Of a stretch of DNA of 64,000 bases, positions 1 through 10,445 are shown piece after piece. Source of the stretch: CBDBDZ01 sp965204215 (GTDB taxonomy: Bacteria > Pseudomonadota > Gammaproteobacteria > Pseudomonadales > GM7GCV1). The stretch is taken from positions 1,178,001-1,242,000 of the forward strand of contig CBDBDZ010000014.1 in the NCBI GenBank assembly GCA_965204215.1. Direction: 5' to 3'. A program made the position numbers and the translations under genes. Each line of letters begins with the position of its first letter. Within the stretch, counting starts at the first letter, position 1. Below the pieces are notes generated by a model that saw nothing but the letters and a program-made list of their open reading frames with translations, was not told where the DNA came from and did not search any database.

Positions 1-1
1 T

Positions 2-628
2 AATTGTCATGACATTGAACCAGAAGACAGTATTATCTCTGCTGCATCATGTACGACCAATGCTATCGTTCCACCACTTAAGGTGCTTGACGAGAAATAC
101 GGTATTGTTAAGGGACATGTAGAAACCGTTCATTCGTACACCAATGACCAAAATTTGATTGACAACTACCATTCTGCTGAACGCCGTGGGCGTGGCGCAC
201 CACTAAATATGGTTATTACCGAAACAGGGGCAGCCAAAGCCGTTGTCAAGGCACTGCCTAAATTAGCTGGTAAGTTAAGCGGTAATGCCATACGTGTACC
301 AACACCGAATGTTTCCATGGCAATTTTAAACTTGCAATTGATGAAAGCTACCACGCGTGATGAGCTGAATGAATTTATGCGTAAAATATCATTGCATTCA
401 GACTATCGCAAACAGATAGATTTTAGCGAGTCGCCTGAAACTGTATCAAGTGATATTATCGGTTCTCGAACTGCTTGTGTGTTCGATGCCAGAGCTACCA
501 TTGTCAACGGCAACAGTTGCGTATTATACATTTGGTACGACAACGAATACGGCTATAGCCATCAAGTTGGGCGAGTGCTTGAAGAAATGGTAGGTATTAA
601 ATATATGCGTTACCCACTTGATTATTAA
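2..628 (+). CDS. gap: Glyceraldehyde-3-phosphate dehydrogenase, 3' part
   Basis: The frame is open from base 2 and ends at TAA 626-628; the 5' part lies outside the window. The product is the C-terminal half of GAPDH, which oxidises glyceraldehyde-3-phosphate to 1,3-bisphosphoglycerate in glycolysis or gluconeogenesis. The catalytic Cys motif SCTTNAI is encoded at about 47-67, followed by the substrate-binding region (HSYTNDQ, RRGRGAP) and the C-terminal WYDNEYGYS motif. The ending MRYPLDY resembles the long GAPDH type found in several gammaproteobacteria. The family is certain; the subtype is inferred. Only 6 bases separate it from secD. Confidence 0.95.
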   Translation, partial: NCHDIEPEDSIISAASCTTNAIVPPLKVLDEKYGIVKGHVETVHSYTNDQNLIDNYHSAERRGRGAPLNMVITETGAAKAVVKALPKLAGKLSGNAIRVPTPNVSMAILNLQLMKATTRDELNEFMRKISLHSDYRKQIDFSESPETVSSDIIGSRTACVFDARATIVNGNSCVLYIWYDNEYGYSHQVGRVLEEMVGIKYMRYPLDY

Positions 629-634
629 GCTGAC

Positions 635-2497
635 ATGAATCGTTATCCTGTATGGAAATACATCGTTCTCGTATTCGCGATAGTTATAGGTATGATGTAT
701 GCAGTACCTAATATTTATGCGCCAGACCCGGCGCTACAGATTGCAGGCAAAAGCAGTGGATTAGAGCTGCCACAGACTCTGATTAAACGTATAGAAGCAC
801 GATTAACTCAAGAAAATATCGCTTATTTTGGTGTTAATTTGAGCGGTGATAAGCGGACGCTATTGTTGCGTTTTGAAGATGCGGATAAGCAGCTTGAGGC
901 CAAATCTCTTATTCAATCGGTACTTGGCGATGATTTTGTAGTGGCACTTAATATGGCTAGTACCACGCCGAAATGGCTTCATTCCAAAGGCGCGCAATCA
1001 ATGAAATTAGGTTTGGATTTAAGCGGTGGTGTGCATTTTTTATTAGAAGTAGATACAGAAACAGTCATTCAATCGCGCTTGGAAGCGTTAAAAACCCAAA
1101 CACCAGCACTACTTAGGGAAAACAAAATTCGCTATCGCAATTTGGCGTTAAACGGCAATGAGGTGGAAGTTGCCTTTAGAACTGATGATGATAGAACTCG
1201 AGCTAAAAGCGTATTGCGCGAGCAATTTGGTGAAATTAGTATCCGCGAATTTGAAGCTGATAATTTATATTCTATTGGTATTGCTTATTTAGAGCAAGAT
1301 TTAAAAACTATTGAAGAGCGAGCAGTCTCTCAAAATATTACAGCGCTTCGTAACCGTGTTAATGAATTGGGTGTATCCGAACCGCTTGTTCAACGCCAAG
1401 GTAGAAATCGAATTATTGTGCAATTACCAGGCATACAGGACACCGCCGAAGCCAAGCGTATTATAGGTAAAACGGCAAATCTGGAATTCCGCCTGGAATA
1501 TAGTCCAGATAAACCCAAAGCGCGAGAGCGTTTTGACTTTAAAGATAGCAATGGGCCATACCCCAATGCCGATTTAGAGAAGGACATTATTGTCACTGGT
1601 GACTTTGTATCTGACGCGGCCACAGGGTTTGATGAAAATGGCGCACCTCAAGTCAGTATTACGCTGAATTCCGAAGGTGGTAAAAAAATGCATCGTTCAA
1701 CTCGCAACAATATTGGTAGACGTATGGGAATATTGTTTATTGAATATAAAAGTAAAATTATTGAATCGGTTAACGAGTCAGGTCAATTAGAGCAAAAAGT
1801 CGAGTCCTATGCTGAAAAATCCATTATCAGTTTGGCAACCATTCAAAGCGCACTGGGTGTCAACTTTAGAATCACAGGAGTTGGCTCGCAATCAGAAGCC
1901 TCTGAGCTTGCTCTGTTATTAAGAGCCGGTGCGCTGGCAGCACCTATGGTGTTTGTTGAAGAGCGTACAGTAGGGCCAAGTCTTGGCGCTAAAAATGTTA
2001 ATGCCGGCATGTTATCCATTCAAATTGGTATTGCATTAGTTTTGTTGTTTATGCTGGTTTACTATCGGGCATTTGGGGTTATCGCCAATATAGCGCTGGT
2101 GTTGAACCTGGTGTTGTTGACGGCGTGTATGTCAATAATTGGTGCTACTTTAACGCTGCCAGGTATTGCAGGTATTGTATTAACGCTGGGTATGTCCGTG
2201 GATGCCAATGTGCTGATATTTGCCCGTATTCGAGAAGAATTGAAAAATGGAAGTTCACCGCAAATAGCCATTGATAGCGGTTATGAACGTGCTTATTCTA
2301 CTATTATGGATGCTAATATCACCACTTTGTTTGTGGCAATTATTTTGTATCTTATTGGTTCTGGTCCCATTCAGGGTTTTGCAATTACACTTTCTATCGG
2401 TATATTAACCTCCATGTTTACGGCAATCTTTGCCAGCAGAGCAATGGTTAATTTATTCTACGGTAGTCGTAATAAGCTTGAAAAAATATCTATTTAA
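635..2497 (+). CDS. secD: Protein translocase subunit SecD
   Basis: A 620-residue inner-membrane protein, close to the usual SecD length of about 615. With SecF it uses the proton-motive force to help complete export of preproteins through SecYEG. Visible features are an N-terminal membrane segment, the P1-head start GLDLSGGVHFLLEVD at about residues 128-142, the NRVNELGVSEP motif, and five further membrane helices near the C-terminus including GMSVDANVLIFARIREE. ATG 635 follows the gap stop directly, without a strong ribosome site. secF follows after 11 bases. No yajC is seen upstream, which is unlike the common yajC-secD-secF order. Confidence 0.97.
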   Translation: MNRYPVWKYIVLVFAIVIGMMYAVPNIYAPDPALQIAGKSSGLELPQTLIKRIEARLTQENIAYFGVNLSGDKRTLLLRFEDADKQLEAKSLIQSVLGDDFVVALNMASTTPKWLHSKGAQSMKLGLDLSGGVHFLLEVDTETVIQSRLEALKTQTPALLRENKIRYRNLALNGNEVEVAFRTDDDRTRAKSVLREQFGEISIREFEADNLYSIGIAYLEQDLKTIEERAVSQNITALRNRVNELGVSEPLVQRQGRNRIIVQLPGIQDTAEAKRIIGKTANLEFRLEYSPDKPKARERFDFKDSNGPYPNADLEKDIIVTGDFVSDAATGFDENGAPQVSITLNSEGGKKMHRSTRNNIGRRMGILFIEYKSKIIESVNESGQLEQKVESYAEKSIISLATIQSALGVNFRITGVGSQSEASELALLLRAGALAAPMVFVEERTVGPSLGAKNVNAGMLSIQIGIALVLLFMLVYYRAFGVIANIALVLNLVLLTACMSIIGATLTLPGIAGIVLTLGMSVDANVLIFARIREELKNGSSPQIAIDSGYERAYSTIMDANITTLFVAIILYLIGSGPIQGFAITLSIGILTSMFTAIFASRAMVNLFYGSRNKLEKISI

Positions 2498-2508
2498 CGA
2501 AAGGTATA

Positions 2509-3435
2509 ATGGCGTTTAACAATGTAATTAACTTTATGGGGCAACGCAAAATTGCAACCATTTTTTCCATCGTTATGTTGATGCTTTCCTTTGTATCACT
2601 AGGCTATAAAGGACTTAATTTAGGGCTGGATTTTACGGGTGGCACACAAATTGAATTACATTTTGATCAACCGGTAGACATCCCTGAAATTCGTAAATTT
2701 ATGCATGAACAAGGCTATGATGATGCAGTGGTAGTGTTATTTGGAACTGATCAGGATGTCTCTATTCGTTCTAGTGCCAATATTAACAATGCAAGGGCCA
2801 ATGAACTGTCGCAGTTGATTGTGCAGCATACCAATGTTGAGTCCATAGAGGTACGCCGAGTTGAGTTTGTAGGGCCACAAATTGGAGATGAGCTGCGCGA
2901 AGATGGTGGCTTGGGTATGCTTGCAGCGCTTTTAATTGTCATGCTCTATGTTTCGGTGCGTTTTCAATACAAATTTTCGGTGGGTGCAGTTTTGGCATTA
3001 TTTCACGATGTGATTATTACCATTGGTTTATTTTCAATTTTTGGTTTGGATTTTGACCTGACAGTATTAGCCGCAGTACTGGCCGTGATAGGTTATTCGT
3101 TGAATGATACCATTGTAATTTTTGACAGGATTCGCGAAAATTTTAAAGAGTTAAAGAAAAAAGAAACCACATTTAATACTATCAATATATCCCTTTCCCA
3201 AACCTTTGGCAGAACTCTAATCACATCCTTGACAACTTTATTGGTGCTGATTGTGCTATTCTTTTTGGGTGGGGAATCCATCCATAACTTTAGCGCAGCA
3301 CTTATTATTGGTGTTATTATCGGTACTTATTCTTCTATTTATGTGGCTTCCAGTATACTATTGGTTATGCACTTAGAACGCGATGATTTGTTAGTGGCTA
3401 AAGTTCAGCACAAAGACGAACCTTACTCTGATTAA
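2509..3435 (+). CDS. secF: Protein translocase subunit SecF
   Basis: A 308-residue inner-membrane partner of SecD. It has an N-terminal helix, the motif GLDFTGGTQIELHF near residue 38, and a C-terminal bundle of helices with DTIVIFDRIREN, the SecF counterpart of the SecD helix-4 motif. An AAAGG ribosome site precedes ATG 2509. The last 8 bases overlap the proposed start of typA, so the three genes probably form one transcript. Confidence 0.97.
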   Translation: MAFNNVINFMGQRKIATIFSIVMLMLSFVSLGYKGLNLGLDFTGGTQIELHFDQPVDIPEIRKFMHEQGYDDAVVVLFGTDQDVSIRSSANINNARANELSQLIVQHTNVESIEVRRVEFVGPQIGDELREDGGLGMLAALLIVMLYVSVRFQYKFSVGAVLALFHDVIITIGLFSIFGLDFDLTVLAAVLAVIGYSLNDTIVIFDRIRENFKELKKKETTFNTINISLSQTFGRTLITSLTTLLVLIVLFFLGGESIHNFSAALIIGVIIGTYSSIYVASSILLVMHLERDDLLVAKVQHKDEPYSD

Positions 3436-5236
3436 AAATATACGCAATATTGCCATTATCGCACACGTCGATCATGGTAAAACTACCCTTGTTGACAAAC
3501 TGTTAGAGCAGTCTGGTATGCTAAATCGGCGCGATCGAGGAGCAGAGCGCATTATGGACTCAAGCGATCAAGAGCGCGAACGCGGTATTACTATTTTAGC
3601 TAAAAATGCCGCTATCAAATGGAGTGGCTACCGCATCAATATTGTCGATACACCTGGTCATGCTGACTTTGGCGGTGAAGTTGAACGCGTATTGTCGATG
3701 GTAGATTCGGTATTGTTATTGGTGGATGCTGTCGATGGTCCTATGCCACAAACGCGTTTTGTGACTTCAAAGGCTTTTGAAAAAGGTCTGGAACCCATTG
3801 TTGTTGTCAATAAAATTGACAGGCCTGGTGCAAGACCTGATTGGGTAGTTGATCAAGTCTTTGATTTGTTTGACCGGCTGGGGGCAACGGATGAGCAGCT
3901 TGATTTTCCTGTTGTGTACAGCTCCGCGATTAATGGCGTTGCTGGCCTGGAAATTGATGCGATGGCTAACGATATGCAGCCACTATTTGAAATGATAGTC
4001 AATCATGTCAATTCGCCGAAAGTTGAAGAAAATGCACCATTTCAAATGCAAATTTCGGCATTGGATTACGATAGCTATGTAGGGGTAATAGGGGTAGGGC
4101 GTATTACGCGTGGCACATTGGTAAGCAATCAAATGGTAACCATTGTCAGCACCGACGGCAACGTGCGCAAAGGCAAAGTGTTACAAGTTAAAAGTTATCA
4201 TGGGCTTGAACGTATTGAAACCAAATTGGCTACTGCTGGGGATATCGTATGTATTGACGGTATTGATGCATTACAAATATCCGATACACTTTGCGACCCG
4301 TCAAACCCGGAACCCATGCCAGCATTAAGTGTTGATGAGCCAACGGTAAGTATGACGTTTCAAGTCAATGATTCGCCTTTTGCTGGAAGAGAAGGTAAAT
4401 TTATTACTTCAAGAAATATCAAAGAACGCCTTGACCAGGAATTAATTCACAATGTAGCGTTACAAGTTGAAGCTGGAAGTAGTACCGATAAATTCAAAGT
4501 ATCGGGAAGAGGAGAATTGCATCTTTCCGTGTTAATTGAAAATATGCGCCGCGAGGGTTTTGAGTTAAGTGTTTCCAAGCCTGAAGTTGTGCAAAGAAAA
4601 GTTAATGGCACCATACAGGAGCCTTACGAGCAAGTGGTTATTGATATTGAAGAACAACACCAGGGAGCGGTTATGGAAGCGCTAGGCTCACGCAAAGGCG
4701 ATTTGCAGAATATGCAGCCCGATGGACAAGGGCGAGTGAAACTTGAGTTTATGATACCATCGCGCGGCTTAATTGGCTTTCGTGGGCAATTCCTGACTCT
4801 GACATCAGGTTCAGGTATTATGACTAGCGTGTTTGACCATTACGGTGAGGTCAAAGGCGGTGAAATAGCTAAACGTGTTAACGGCGTGTTAGTTGCTATG
4901 ACCAATGGTAAAACGCTTGCCTATGCACTGCATACTTTACAAGATAGGGGGCGTTTATTTCTAGGTCATGCAGAAGAAGTCTATGAAGGGCAAATTGTCG
5001 GTCTGCACTCACGTAATAATGACCTGGTAGTAAATCCAACCAAAGCCAAACAGTTAACTAATATTCGGGCTGCAGGAAATGACGAAGCCTTAAAGCTATC
5101 GCCGCCCATTGTTCACAGCCTTGAACAAGCACTGGAATTTATTGAAGATGATGAACTGGTGGAAGTCACTCCTAAAAGTATTCGTTTGCGTAAAAAATTG
5201 CTGAAAGAACACGAGCGCAAGCGAGCGAAAACGTAG
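3428..5236 (+). CDS. typA: Ribosome-associated GTPase TypA/BipA (non-AUG start)
   Basis: A translational GTPase of the BipA/TypA family, involved in ribosome assembly and stress or cold adaptation. The G-motifs are [14 protein letters not shown] and NKID, followed by EF-G-like domains and the typical C-terminal stretch [15 protein letters not shown]. The first ATG (3518) would remove the whole P-loop, so it cannot be the true start. The frame continues upstream through [18 protein letters not shown], which matches the family N-terminus [18 protein letters not shown] if CTG 3428 is read as initiator; ATT 3431 is an alternative. The start therefore overlaps the secF stop by 8 bases. Family certain, start inferred from alignment. 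Confidence 0.93.
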   Translation: MIKNIRNIAIIAHVDHGKTTLVDKLLEQSGMLNRRDRGAERIMDSSDQERERGITILAKNAAIKWSGYRINIVDTPGHADFGGEVERVLSMVDSVLLLVDAVDGPMPQTRFVTSKAFEKGLEPIVVVNKIDRPGARPDWVVDQVFDLFDRLGATDEQLDFPVVYSSAINGVAGLEIDAMANDMQPLFEMIVNHVNSPKVEENAPFQMQISALDYDSYVGVIGVGRITRGTLVSNQMVTIVSTDGNVRKGKVLQVKSYHGLERIETKLATAGDIVCIDGIDALQISDTLCDPSNPEPMPALSVDEPTVSMTFQVNDSPFAGREGKFITSRNIKERLDQELIHNVALQVEAGSSTDKFKVSGRGELHLSVLIENMRREGFELSVSKPEVVQRKVNGTIQEPYEQVVIDIEEQHQGAVMEALGSRKGDLQNMQPDGQGRVKLEFMIPSRGLIGFRGQFLTLTSGSGIMTSVFDHYGEVKGGEIAKRVNGVLVAMTNGKTLAYALHTLQDRGRLFLGHAEEVYEGQIVGLHSRNNDLVVNPTKAKQLTNIRAAGNDEALKLSPPIVHSLEQALEFIEDDELVEVTPKSIRLRKKLLKEHERKRAKT

Positions 5237-5241
5237 GAAAG

Positions 5242-5298
5242 CCTCGTGTTTTTTCAATACGGCAAAGTTGCAACAGGCAGGATGCCTCCTAATACCAG
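5242..5298. repeat. Partial R1-family intergenic repeat
   Basis: The gap between typA and clpB contains TTTTTTCAATACGGC, then TTGCAACAGGCAGGATGCC. This resembles the right halves of the repeats at 7953-8103 and 12763-12900 (TTTTCAATACG..., TTGCAT, AGGCAG). The two genes converge here, so it may also serve as a transcription end, but no classical hairpin with a U-tract is clear. Confidence 0.4.
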
Positions 5299-5310
5299 GC
5301 TCCTGGATTG

Positions 5311-7896
5311 TTAACTAATGACAATATTGTCATTCTCGCTGCTTAGGATAATACTGTCATTTTGATGGAAACTACCTTCTAATATTCGCTCTGCCAACGG
5401 ATTTTCAATCAGTTGTTGAATGCAGCGTTTCAAAGGTCTTGCACCGTAAACTGGATCATAGCCTTGTATACTAAGTAATTTAACAACAGAGTCATCCCAC
5501 TGCAGGTTGAGTTCTTGTTGTTCCAGGCGTTTTTGTAGTATGTTAAGTTGCAGGTGGGCAATACTGTATATTGATTTCTTGTCGAGAGGATGGAATACAA
5601 TTAAGTCATCCAATCGGTTGAGAAATTCCGGTCTGAAAAATTGATTGAGGGGTTCTTGTAGCGCCTGTTTTAATTGTTCTTGCGATACTTCAGTTTCTGA
5701 ATGGTTGCCACTTAACATGGATTGAATAATGGGGGAACCAATGTTGGACGTCATTACAATAATGGTATTACTAAAATCGACAGTACGCCCCTGGCTATCG
5801 GTAAGTCTGCCATCATCAAGCACTTGAAGCAGTACGTTAAAAACTTCGGGATGAGCCTTTTCAACTTCATCTAATAACAGTAGTGAATAAGGTCTGCGTC
5901 GAACAGCTTCGGTTAACATTCCGCCTTGCTCGAAGCCGACATAACCTGGGGGAGCTCCTATCAAGCGGGCTACGGAGTGTTTTTCCATATATTCAGACAT
6001 ATCGATGCGTATCATCGCTTGTTCAGAATCAAACAAAAACTCAGCAAGTGCTTTACATAATTCGGTTTTACCGACGCCAGTAGGTCCTAAAAAAAGAAAG
6101 GAGCCGTCGGGTTTACTGGCATCAACTAACCCGGCTTTGGAACGACGAATGGTGTTGGATACACTATTAACTGCAACTTCTTGACCGATAATACGGCGAT
6201 GTAAATGTTGTTCAATGTCCAATAAACGCTGACGCTCCGTTTCCAATAGTTTATTGACAGGAATGCCTGTCCATTTGGAAACCACATCGGCAATCTCGTC
6301 TTCGCTGACATGGTTGCGTAGCAGTTGTTTAGGTGTGTCTTCCTGCTCGCTAATCTGGTTAAGCCTGGCTTCTAATTCGGGAATTTTACCGTGTTGTAAT
6401 TCTGCCATCAATTCCCAGTTGCCACTGCGCTTAGCCTGTTCCATTTCTGCACGGTATTGTTCAATATCGGCTTTTAACTGTGCAGCGCCACTGACCGAAA
6501 ATTTTTCAGCTTTCCATATTTCTTCTAAGTCAGAATATTCTTTTTCCAGTTCTTCAATGGTTTCGTTAATATTAACCAGGCGTTCTTTTGCGGCATCTGA
6601 ACTATCTTTGCTAACGGCTAACTGTTCAATTTTTAATTGAATGATACGTCGTTCCAGCTTGTCCATAGGTTCGGGCTTGGAATCAATCTCCATACGAATT
6701 TTACTGGCTGCCTCGTCAATTAGGTCAATTGCTTTGTCGGGTAGCTGGCGGTCAGTAATATAACGAGTGGATAATTGAACGGCGGCGACAATTGCTGAAT
6801 CGTTAATTTCAATGCCGTGGTGTACTTCATAACGCTCTTTTAAACCACGTAAAATAGCAATGGTATCAGTCTCGCCAGGCTCGGCAACTAATATCTTTTG
6901 AAAGCGACGTTCCAGAGCGGCATCTTTCTCAATATATTGTCGGTATTCATTTAGTGTAGTGGCGCCAACACAGTGCAACTCTCCTCTGGCTAGTGCAGGT
7001 TTCAACATATTGCCTGCATCCATAGCGCCATCTGCTTTTCCTGCACCTACCAGGGTGTGGAGTTCGTCAATAAACAAGACAACATTGCCTTCTTCTTTGG
7101 CTATTTCTTTTAGCACTGACTTTAACCGCTCTTCAAAGTCCCCTCTGTATTTGGTTCCAGCTAGCAGTGCGCCAAGGTCGAGCGATAAGACGTCTTTATT
7201 TTTTAATGAATCAGGTATTTCTGCGTTGACAATACGCTGGGCCAGACCTTCTAAAATAGCGGTTTTACCTACACCAGGTTCACCAATTAGTACGGGGTTA
7301 TTTTTGGTTCGGCGTTGTAAGACTTGAATGGTGCGGCGAATTTCATCATCGCGACCAATAACGGGGTCGAGTTTATTGTTACGGGCGGCTTCTGTCAGAT
7401 TAATACAGTATTGTTTTAACGCATCGCGATTGTGTTCGCTATCGGCACTGTGAACGCCTTCGCCCTTGCGAATATCAGTAATGGCTTTGGCGATGGATTG
7501 AGTGTTGCCAAATTGTTGTAATAATTTTCCAATACTGGCTTTAGTTTCCAATGCGGTTAAAAAGAACACTTCACCTGAAAGGAAAGAGTCACCCAATTCC
7601 TGTTGTTTCTTAGTGGCCAGGTTAAATAGTTTAGAGGTTTCAGGTGATATACTGATTTCGCCATCGTGTTGTGATAGACGAGCTTTGTTGCTAATTGCCT
7701 TTTTAAGCGCTACAACGCAACCTTGAATATTAAAGTTTGCGTGCTGAAGAATGGGCTTAATTGCGCCACTTGATTGTTGCAACAAAGCCAGAACAATATG
7801 TTCAGGGTCAATATAATTGTGGTTGTTAGCCAGTGCATTGGACTGAGCATCTGCAATTGAATCTTGCAGTAATTGAGTCATTTTTTCAAAACGCAT
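5311..7896 (-). CDS. clpB: ATP-dependent disaggregase ClpB
   Basis: An 861-residue Hsp100 chaperone, near the usual 857, that solubilises aggregated proteins together with DnaK. It has the N-terminal Clp repeat domain (residues about 1-145), a first AAA domain with Walker [10 protein letters not shown] and Walker [15 protein letters not shown], the coiled-coil M-domain (about 410-525, rich in Glu, Lys and Leu), and a second AAA domain with [12 protein letters not shown] and [14 protein letters not shown]. The start [11 protein letters not shown] aligns with E. coli ClpB MRLDRLT. It is transcribed alone, opposite to typA, behind a likely heat-shock promoter (7928-7955). Confidence 0.97.
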   Translation of the reverse strand: MRFEKMTQLLQDSIADAQSNALANNHNYIDPEHIVLALLQQSSGAIKPILQHANFNIQGCVVALKKAISNKARLSQHDGEISISPETSKLFNLATKKQQELGDSFLSGEVFFLTALETKASIGKLLQQFGNTQSIAKAITDIRKGEGVHSADSEHNRDALKQYCINLTEAARNNKLDPVIGRDDEIRRTIQVLQRRTKNNPVLIGEPGVGKTAILEGLAQRIVNAEIPDSLKNKDVLSLDLGALLAGTKYRGDFEERLKSVLKEIAKEEGNVVLFIDELHTLVGAGKADGAMDAGNMLKPALARGELHCVGATTLNEYRQYIEKDAALERRFQKILVAEPGETDTIAILRGLKERYEVHHGIEINDSAIVAAVQLSTRYITDRQLPDKAIDLIDEAASKIRMEIDSKPEPMDKLERRIIQLKIEQLAVSKDSSDAAKERLVNINETIEELEKEYSDLEEIWKAEKFSVSGAAQLKADIEQYRAEMEQAKRSGNWELMAELQHGKIPELEARLNQISEQEDTPKQLLRNHVSEDEIADVVSKWTGIPVNKLLETERQRLLDIEQHLHRRIIGQEVAVNSVSNTIRRSKAGLVDASKPDGSFLFLGPTGVGKTELCKALAEFLFDSEQAMIRIDMSEYMEKHSVARLIGAPPGYVGFEQGGMLTEAVRRRPYSLLLLDEVEKAHPEVFNVLLQVLDDGRLTDSQGRTVDFSNTIIVMTSNIGSPIIQSMLSGNHSETEVSQEQLKQALQEPLNQFFRPEFLNRLDDLIVFHPLDKKSIYSIAHLQLNILQKRLEQQELNLQWDDSVVKLLSIQGYDPVYGARPLKRCIQQLIENPLAERILEGSFHQNDSIILSSENDNIVIS

Positions 7897-7927
7897 GTCA
7901 GTTATTGGTTAGTTTGTGTTGAAAATT

Positions 7928-7955
7928 AGATAGGTTCGTTTTTTCATATTTCAAG
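7928..7955 (-). promoter_or_regulatory. Candidate sigma-32 (heat-shock) promoter of clpB
   Basis: Read on the minus strand: CTTGAAA (7949-7955), a 13-base spacer, and ACCTATCT (7928-7935). The established sigma-32 consensus is CTTGAAA, N12-15, CCCCATNT; the -35 is perfect and the -10 matches 5 of 8. It lies 32 bases upstream of the clpB ATG, the expected place. The outer bases of the -35 coincide with the left end of repeat R1a. Confidence 0.55.
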
Positions 7956-8103
7956 ACCATTGCATTAAGTAATGATCGCGTGATACAAGATAGTATCACT
8001 CAAAATCGAATACTATAAGTGTTTGATTTTTCGAGTATTGAAAAATTGCATGTTTTCAATACGACCCCAGTTGCATAGGCAGAATGCTTAATGCAATGGT
8101 CTT
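7953..8103. repeat. Palindromic intergenic repeat R1a
   Basis: About 151 bp bounded by an inverted repeat: AAGACCATTGCATTAAG (7953-7969) pairs perfectly with 8087-8103. Inside are two more hairpins: GTGATAC/GTATCAC (7980-7999) and GTATTGAAAA/TTTTCAATAC (8035-8062). A related copy lies at 12763-12900 and a fragment at 5242-5298. No open frame. It occupies the divergent gap between clpB and the persulfide-dioxygenase-type gene. It looks like a MITE or REP-type element. Confidence 0.75.
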
Positions 8104-8195
8104 ATTTCAACCTAAATGTAAACTTATTTAATCCTGGTTAATAAAACTAAACGGTCTCTGATTAGACATTTTTTAGGTTAATAGGAATCTATTGG

Positions 8196-8224
8196 TTGTC
8201 AATGTAACGATAATTATTGATAAT
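8196..8224 (+). promoter_or_regulatory. Candidate sigma-70 promoter of the sulfide-oxidation genes
   Basis: TTGTCA (8196-8201), 17 bases, GATAAT (8219-8224): 5 of 6 matches in each box with ideal spacing. It would give a leader of about 75 bases before ATG 8305. The rest of 8105-8304 is AT-rich with no gene; I see no sure binding site for a sulfide-responsive regulator. Confidence 0.4.
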
Positions 8225-8304
8225 GGTTCAGGATTCTTACAAAAATTTGAAGTCATACTTAAATATGATTTTAGATTAAACAACAATAATTCCAATTTAA
8301 ACGA

Positions 8305-9168
8305 ATGAGCGCTGAAGTTCTAAGTTATTTTGATAAACAGACGAACACCGTTAGTCATATAGCCATCGATCCCCAGACGAATCGCTGTGCTATTATTGAT
8401 TCGGTTCTCAATTACTATCCAAGTTCTGGTAAAACTTCAACCGAGTCAGCTGATTTGTTAATAGCAGCAGTGAAAGAGCAGGGTTTAATTGTTGATTGGA
8501 TTCTGGAAACTCATGTGCATGCTGACCACCTCTCGGCTGCACCCTATTTACAGTGTCAATTAGGTGGGAAAAAAGCAGTGGGTTCATCCATTTCTAATGT
8601 GCAAAAAGTATTTGGTGAGATATACAATTTTGATGCAGAATTTGATATAGATGGGAGTCAATTTGATAAGTTATTTGACGATGGAGAAAATTTTTATATT
8701 GGCAATATAAAGGCTACTGCCGTCCATACACCAGGTCATACACCAGCTTGTATGACTTATTTGGTTGGCGATAGTGCCTTTGTTGGCGATACTCTATTTA
8801 TGCCTGATTTTGGTACAGCGCGTTGCGATTTTCCCGGAGGCAATGCTGAGCAATTGTACCAAAGTGTACAAAAACTGTATAAGTTGCCTGATAATACCAA
8901 ACTCTATATGTGCCATGATTACCTCACAGTCTCACGTAATGAATATCAATGGCAGACAACCGTTGGCGAACAAAAAAACAACAATGTGCACCTTAATTGC
9001 AATACGCAACTTGAAGATTTTGTCAATTGGCGCAAACAACGAGATGCACAACTGAATATGCCAGCCTTAATGTTGCCATCGGTACAGGTTAATATCAGGG
9101 CAGGGGATTTGCCACCTCGCGAAGAAAATGGCACTCATTACCTCAAAATTCCAATTAATGCATTTTAA
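8305..9168 (+). CDS. MBL-fold hydrolase, persulfide-dioxygenase (Blh/ETHE1-like) type
   Basis: A 287-residue metallo-beta-lactamase-fold protein. Metal ligands are visible in THVHADHL (about residues 69-76), HTPGHTP, GDTLFMPDFGTARCDFPGG and CHDY. Persulfide dioxygenases of the ETHE1/Blh group oxidise glutathione persulfide to sulfite with a single non-haem iron. The sulfide:quinone reductase gene follows 26 bases downstream; together they would carry sulfide to persulfide and then to sulfite. The pairing strongly supports the function, but glyoxalase-II-like alternatives cannot be excluded from sequence alone. Confidence 0.85.
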   Translation: MSAEVLSYFDKQTNTVSHIAIDPQTNRCAIIDSVLNYYPSSGKTSTESADLLIAAVKEQGLIVDWILETHVHADHLSAAPYLQCQLGGKKAVGSSISNVQKVFGEIYNFDAEFDIDGSQFDKLFDDGENFYIGNIKATAVHTPGHTPACMTYLVGDSAFVGDTLFMPDFGTARCDFPGGNAEQLYQSVQKLYKLPDNTKLYMCHDYLTVSRNEYQWQTTVGEQKNNNVHLNCNTQLEDFVNWRKQRDAQLNMPALMLPSVQVNIRAGDLPPREENGTHYLKIPINAF

Positions 9169-9194
9169 AATAGTAACACTCTAAACCATAAATT

Positions 9195-10436
9195 ATGTCA
9201 GACTCAATGAATTACCAAATTATTATTACAGGTGCAGGTGCAGGCGGTATTGCTGTTGCTTCAAGCCTGTTAAGGCGTGACAGCAGCTTACAAATAGCCA
9301 TTGTCGACTCGGCTGAATATCATTACTATCAACCTGGTTGGACCATGGTTGGCGGTGGTATTTTCAACCGTGAAGTGACACAGCGTGCAACGGCAGACTT
9401 AATCCCGGCAGGCGTTAAATGGGAGAAAAATGATGTCTGCTCTTTTGATCCAGATAATAACCAAGTCACTCTTAGTGATGGAGCTACCATTGGTTATGAT
9501 TATCTCATTATATCCCCTGGTTTAAAATTGTGTTGGGACAAGGTTGAAGGTTTAGAAGATGCTCTGGGTAAAAATGGAGTAACTTCAAATTATCGCTATG
9601 ATTTAGCGCCTTATACATGGGAGCTAGTGCAAAATATGAAACAGGGTAAAGCCTTGTTTACGCAGCCAGCTATGCCGATAAAATGTGCTGGAGCGCCGCA
9701 AAAGGCCATGTACCTTTCTTGCTCACATTGGCTGAAAAGGAATGTCTTGAGTGATATTCAAGTCAGTTTTCACAATCAAGGAGGCGCATTATTTGGTGTT
9801 GCAGATTACGTTCCTGTCCTTATGGAATATGTTAATAAATATAATGCTGAACTTTGTTTTAATGAAAACCTGGTAGCGATTGATAGCGATAAAAAAATAG
9901 CTACATTTGAAAAAGTTAACGAAGCAGGTGAAACGATTAGAGAAGACCGCAGTTTTGATATGATTCATGTGTGTCCACCCCAGTCTGCACCAGACTTTAT
10001 TGCTCAAAGTTCACTATCTAACGCTGCAGGCTGGCTCGATTTAAATCATCATACTTTACAGCATAATCGTTACGCTAACATCTATGGTTTGGGAGATGTC
10101 AGTGGTGCACCTAATGCCAAAACTGCTGCGGCAGTTCGCAAACAAGCGCCTATTGTAGCCAATAATGTTATTAAAGCCATTACAGGCACTGGGCAAGAAG
10201 CTTACTACAAAGGCTACGGTTCATGCCCTTTAACCGTTGAACATGGCAAAATTGTACTCGCTGAATTTGGTTACGGTGGGCAACTACAACCCACATTGCC
10301 AAAATGGGTAATTAATGGTCTGCGCCCCACATGGGCAGCGTGGTTTTTAAAAGCCAGCTTATTGCCCTTTATCTATTGGAATGCAATGCTTAAAGGTCGT
10401 GAGTGGTTGGTTAAACCTGATACGACTAAACCCTGA
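9195..10436 (+). CDS. sqr: Sulfide:quinone oxidoreductase (type II, SQRDL-like)
   Basis: A 413-residue FAD protein. The Rossmann motif GAGAGGIAVAS is at the N-terminus, and the two redox cysteines sit in KCAGAPQKAMY and in GYGSCPLTVEHGKIVLAEFGY, the arrangement of mitochondrial-type SQR. It oxidises sulfide at the membrane and passes electrons to quinone. The C-terminal stretch WAAWFLKASLLPFIYWNAML is amphipathic or hydrophobic, as in membrane-bound SQRs. It probably shares a transcript with the MBL gene upstream and the flavoprotein downstream (9-base gap). Confidence 0.9.
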   Translation: MSDSMNYQIIITGAGAGGIAVASSLLRRDSSLQIAIVDSAEYHYYQPGWTMVGGGIFNREVTQRATADLIPAGVKWEKNDVCSFDPDNNQVTLSDGATIGYDYLIISPGLKLCWDKVEGLEDALGKNGVTSNYRYDLAPYTWELVQNMKQGKALFTQPAMPIKCAGAPQKAMYLSCSHWLKRNVLSDIQVSFHNQGGALFGVADYVPVLMEYVNKYNAELCFNENLVAIDSDKKIATFEKVNEAGETIREDRSFDMIHVCPPQSAPDFIAQSSLSNAAGWLDLNHHTLQHNRYANIYGLGDVSGAPNAKTAAAVRKQAPIVANNVIKAITGTGQEAYYKGYGSCPLTVEHGKIVLAEFGYGGQLQPTLPKWVINGLRPTWAAWFLKASLLPFIYWNAMLKGREWLVKPDTTKP

Positions 10437-10445
10437 TTAAAACAG

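Noticed and set aside
3518..5236. typA starting at the first ATG (3518)
   Set aside because: This would remove the G1 P-loop AHVDHGKTT, which is present in frame upstream.
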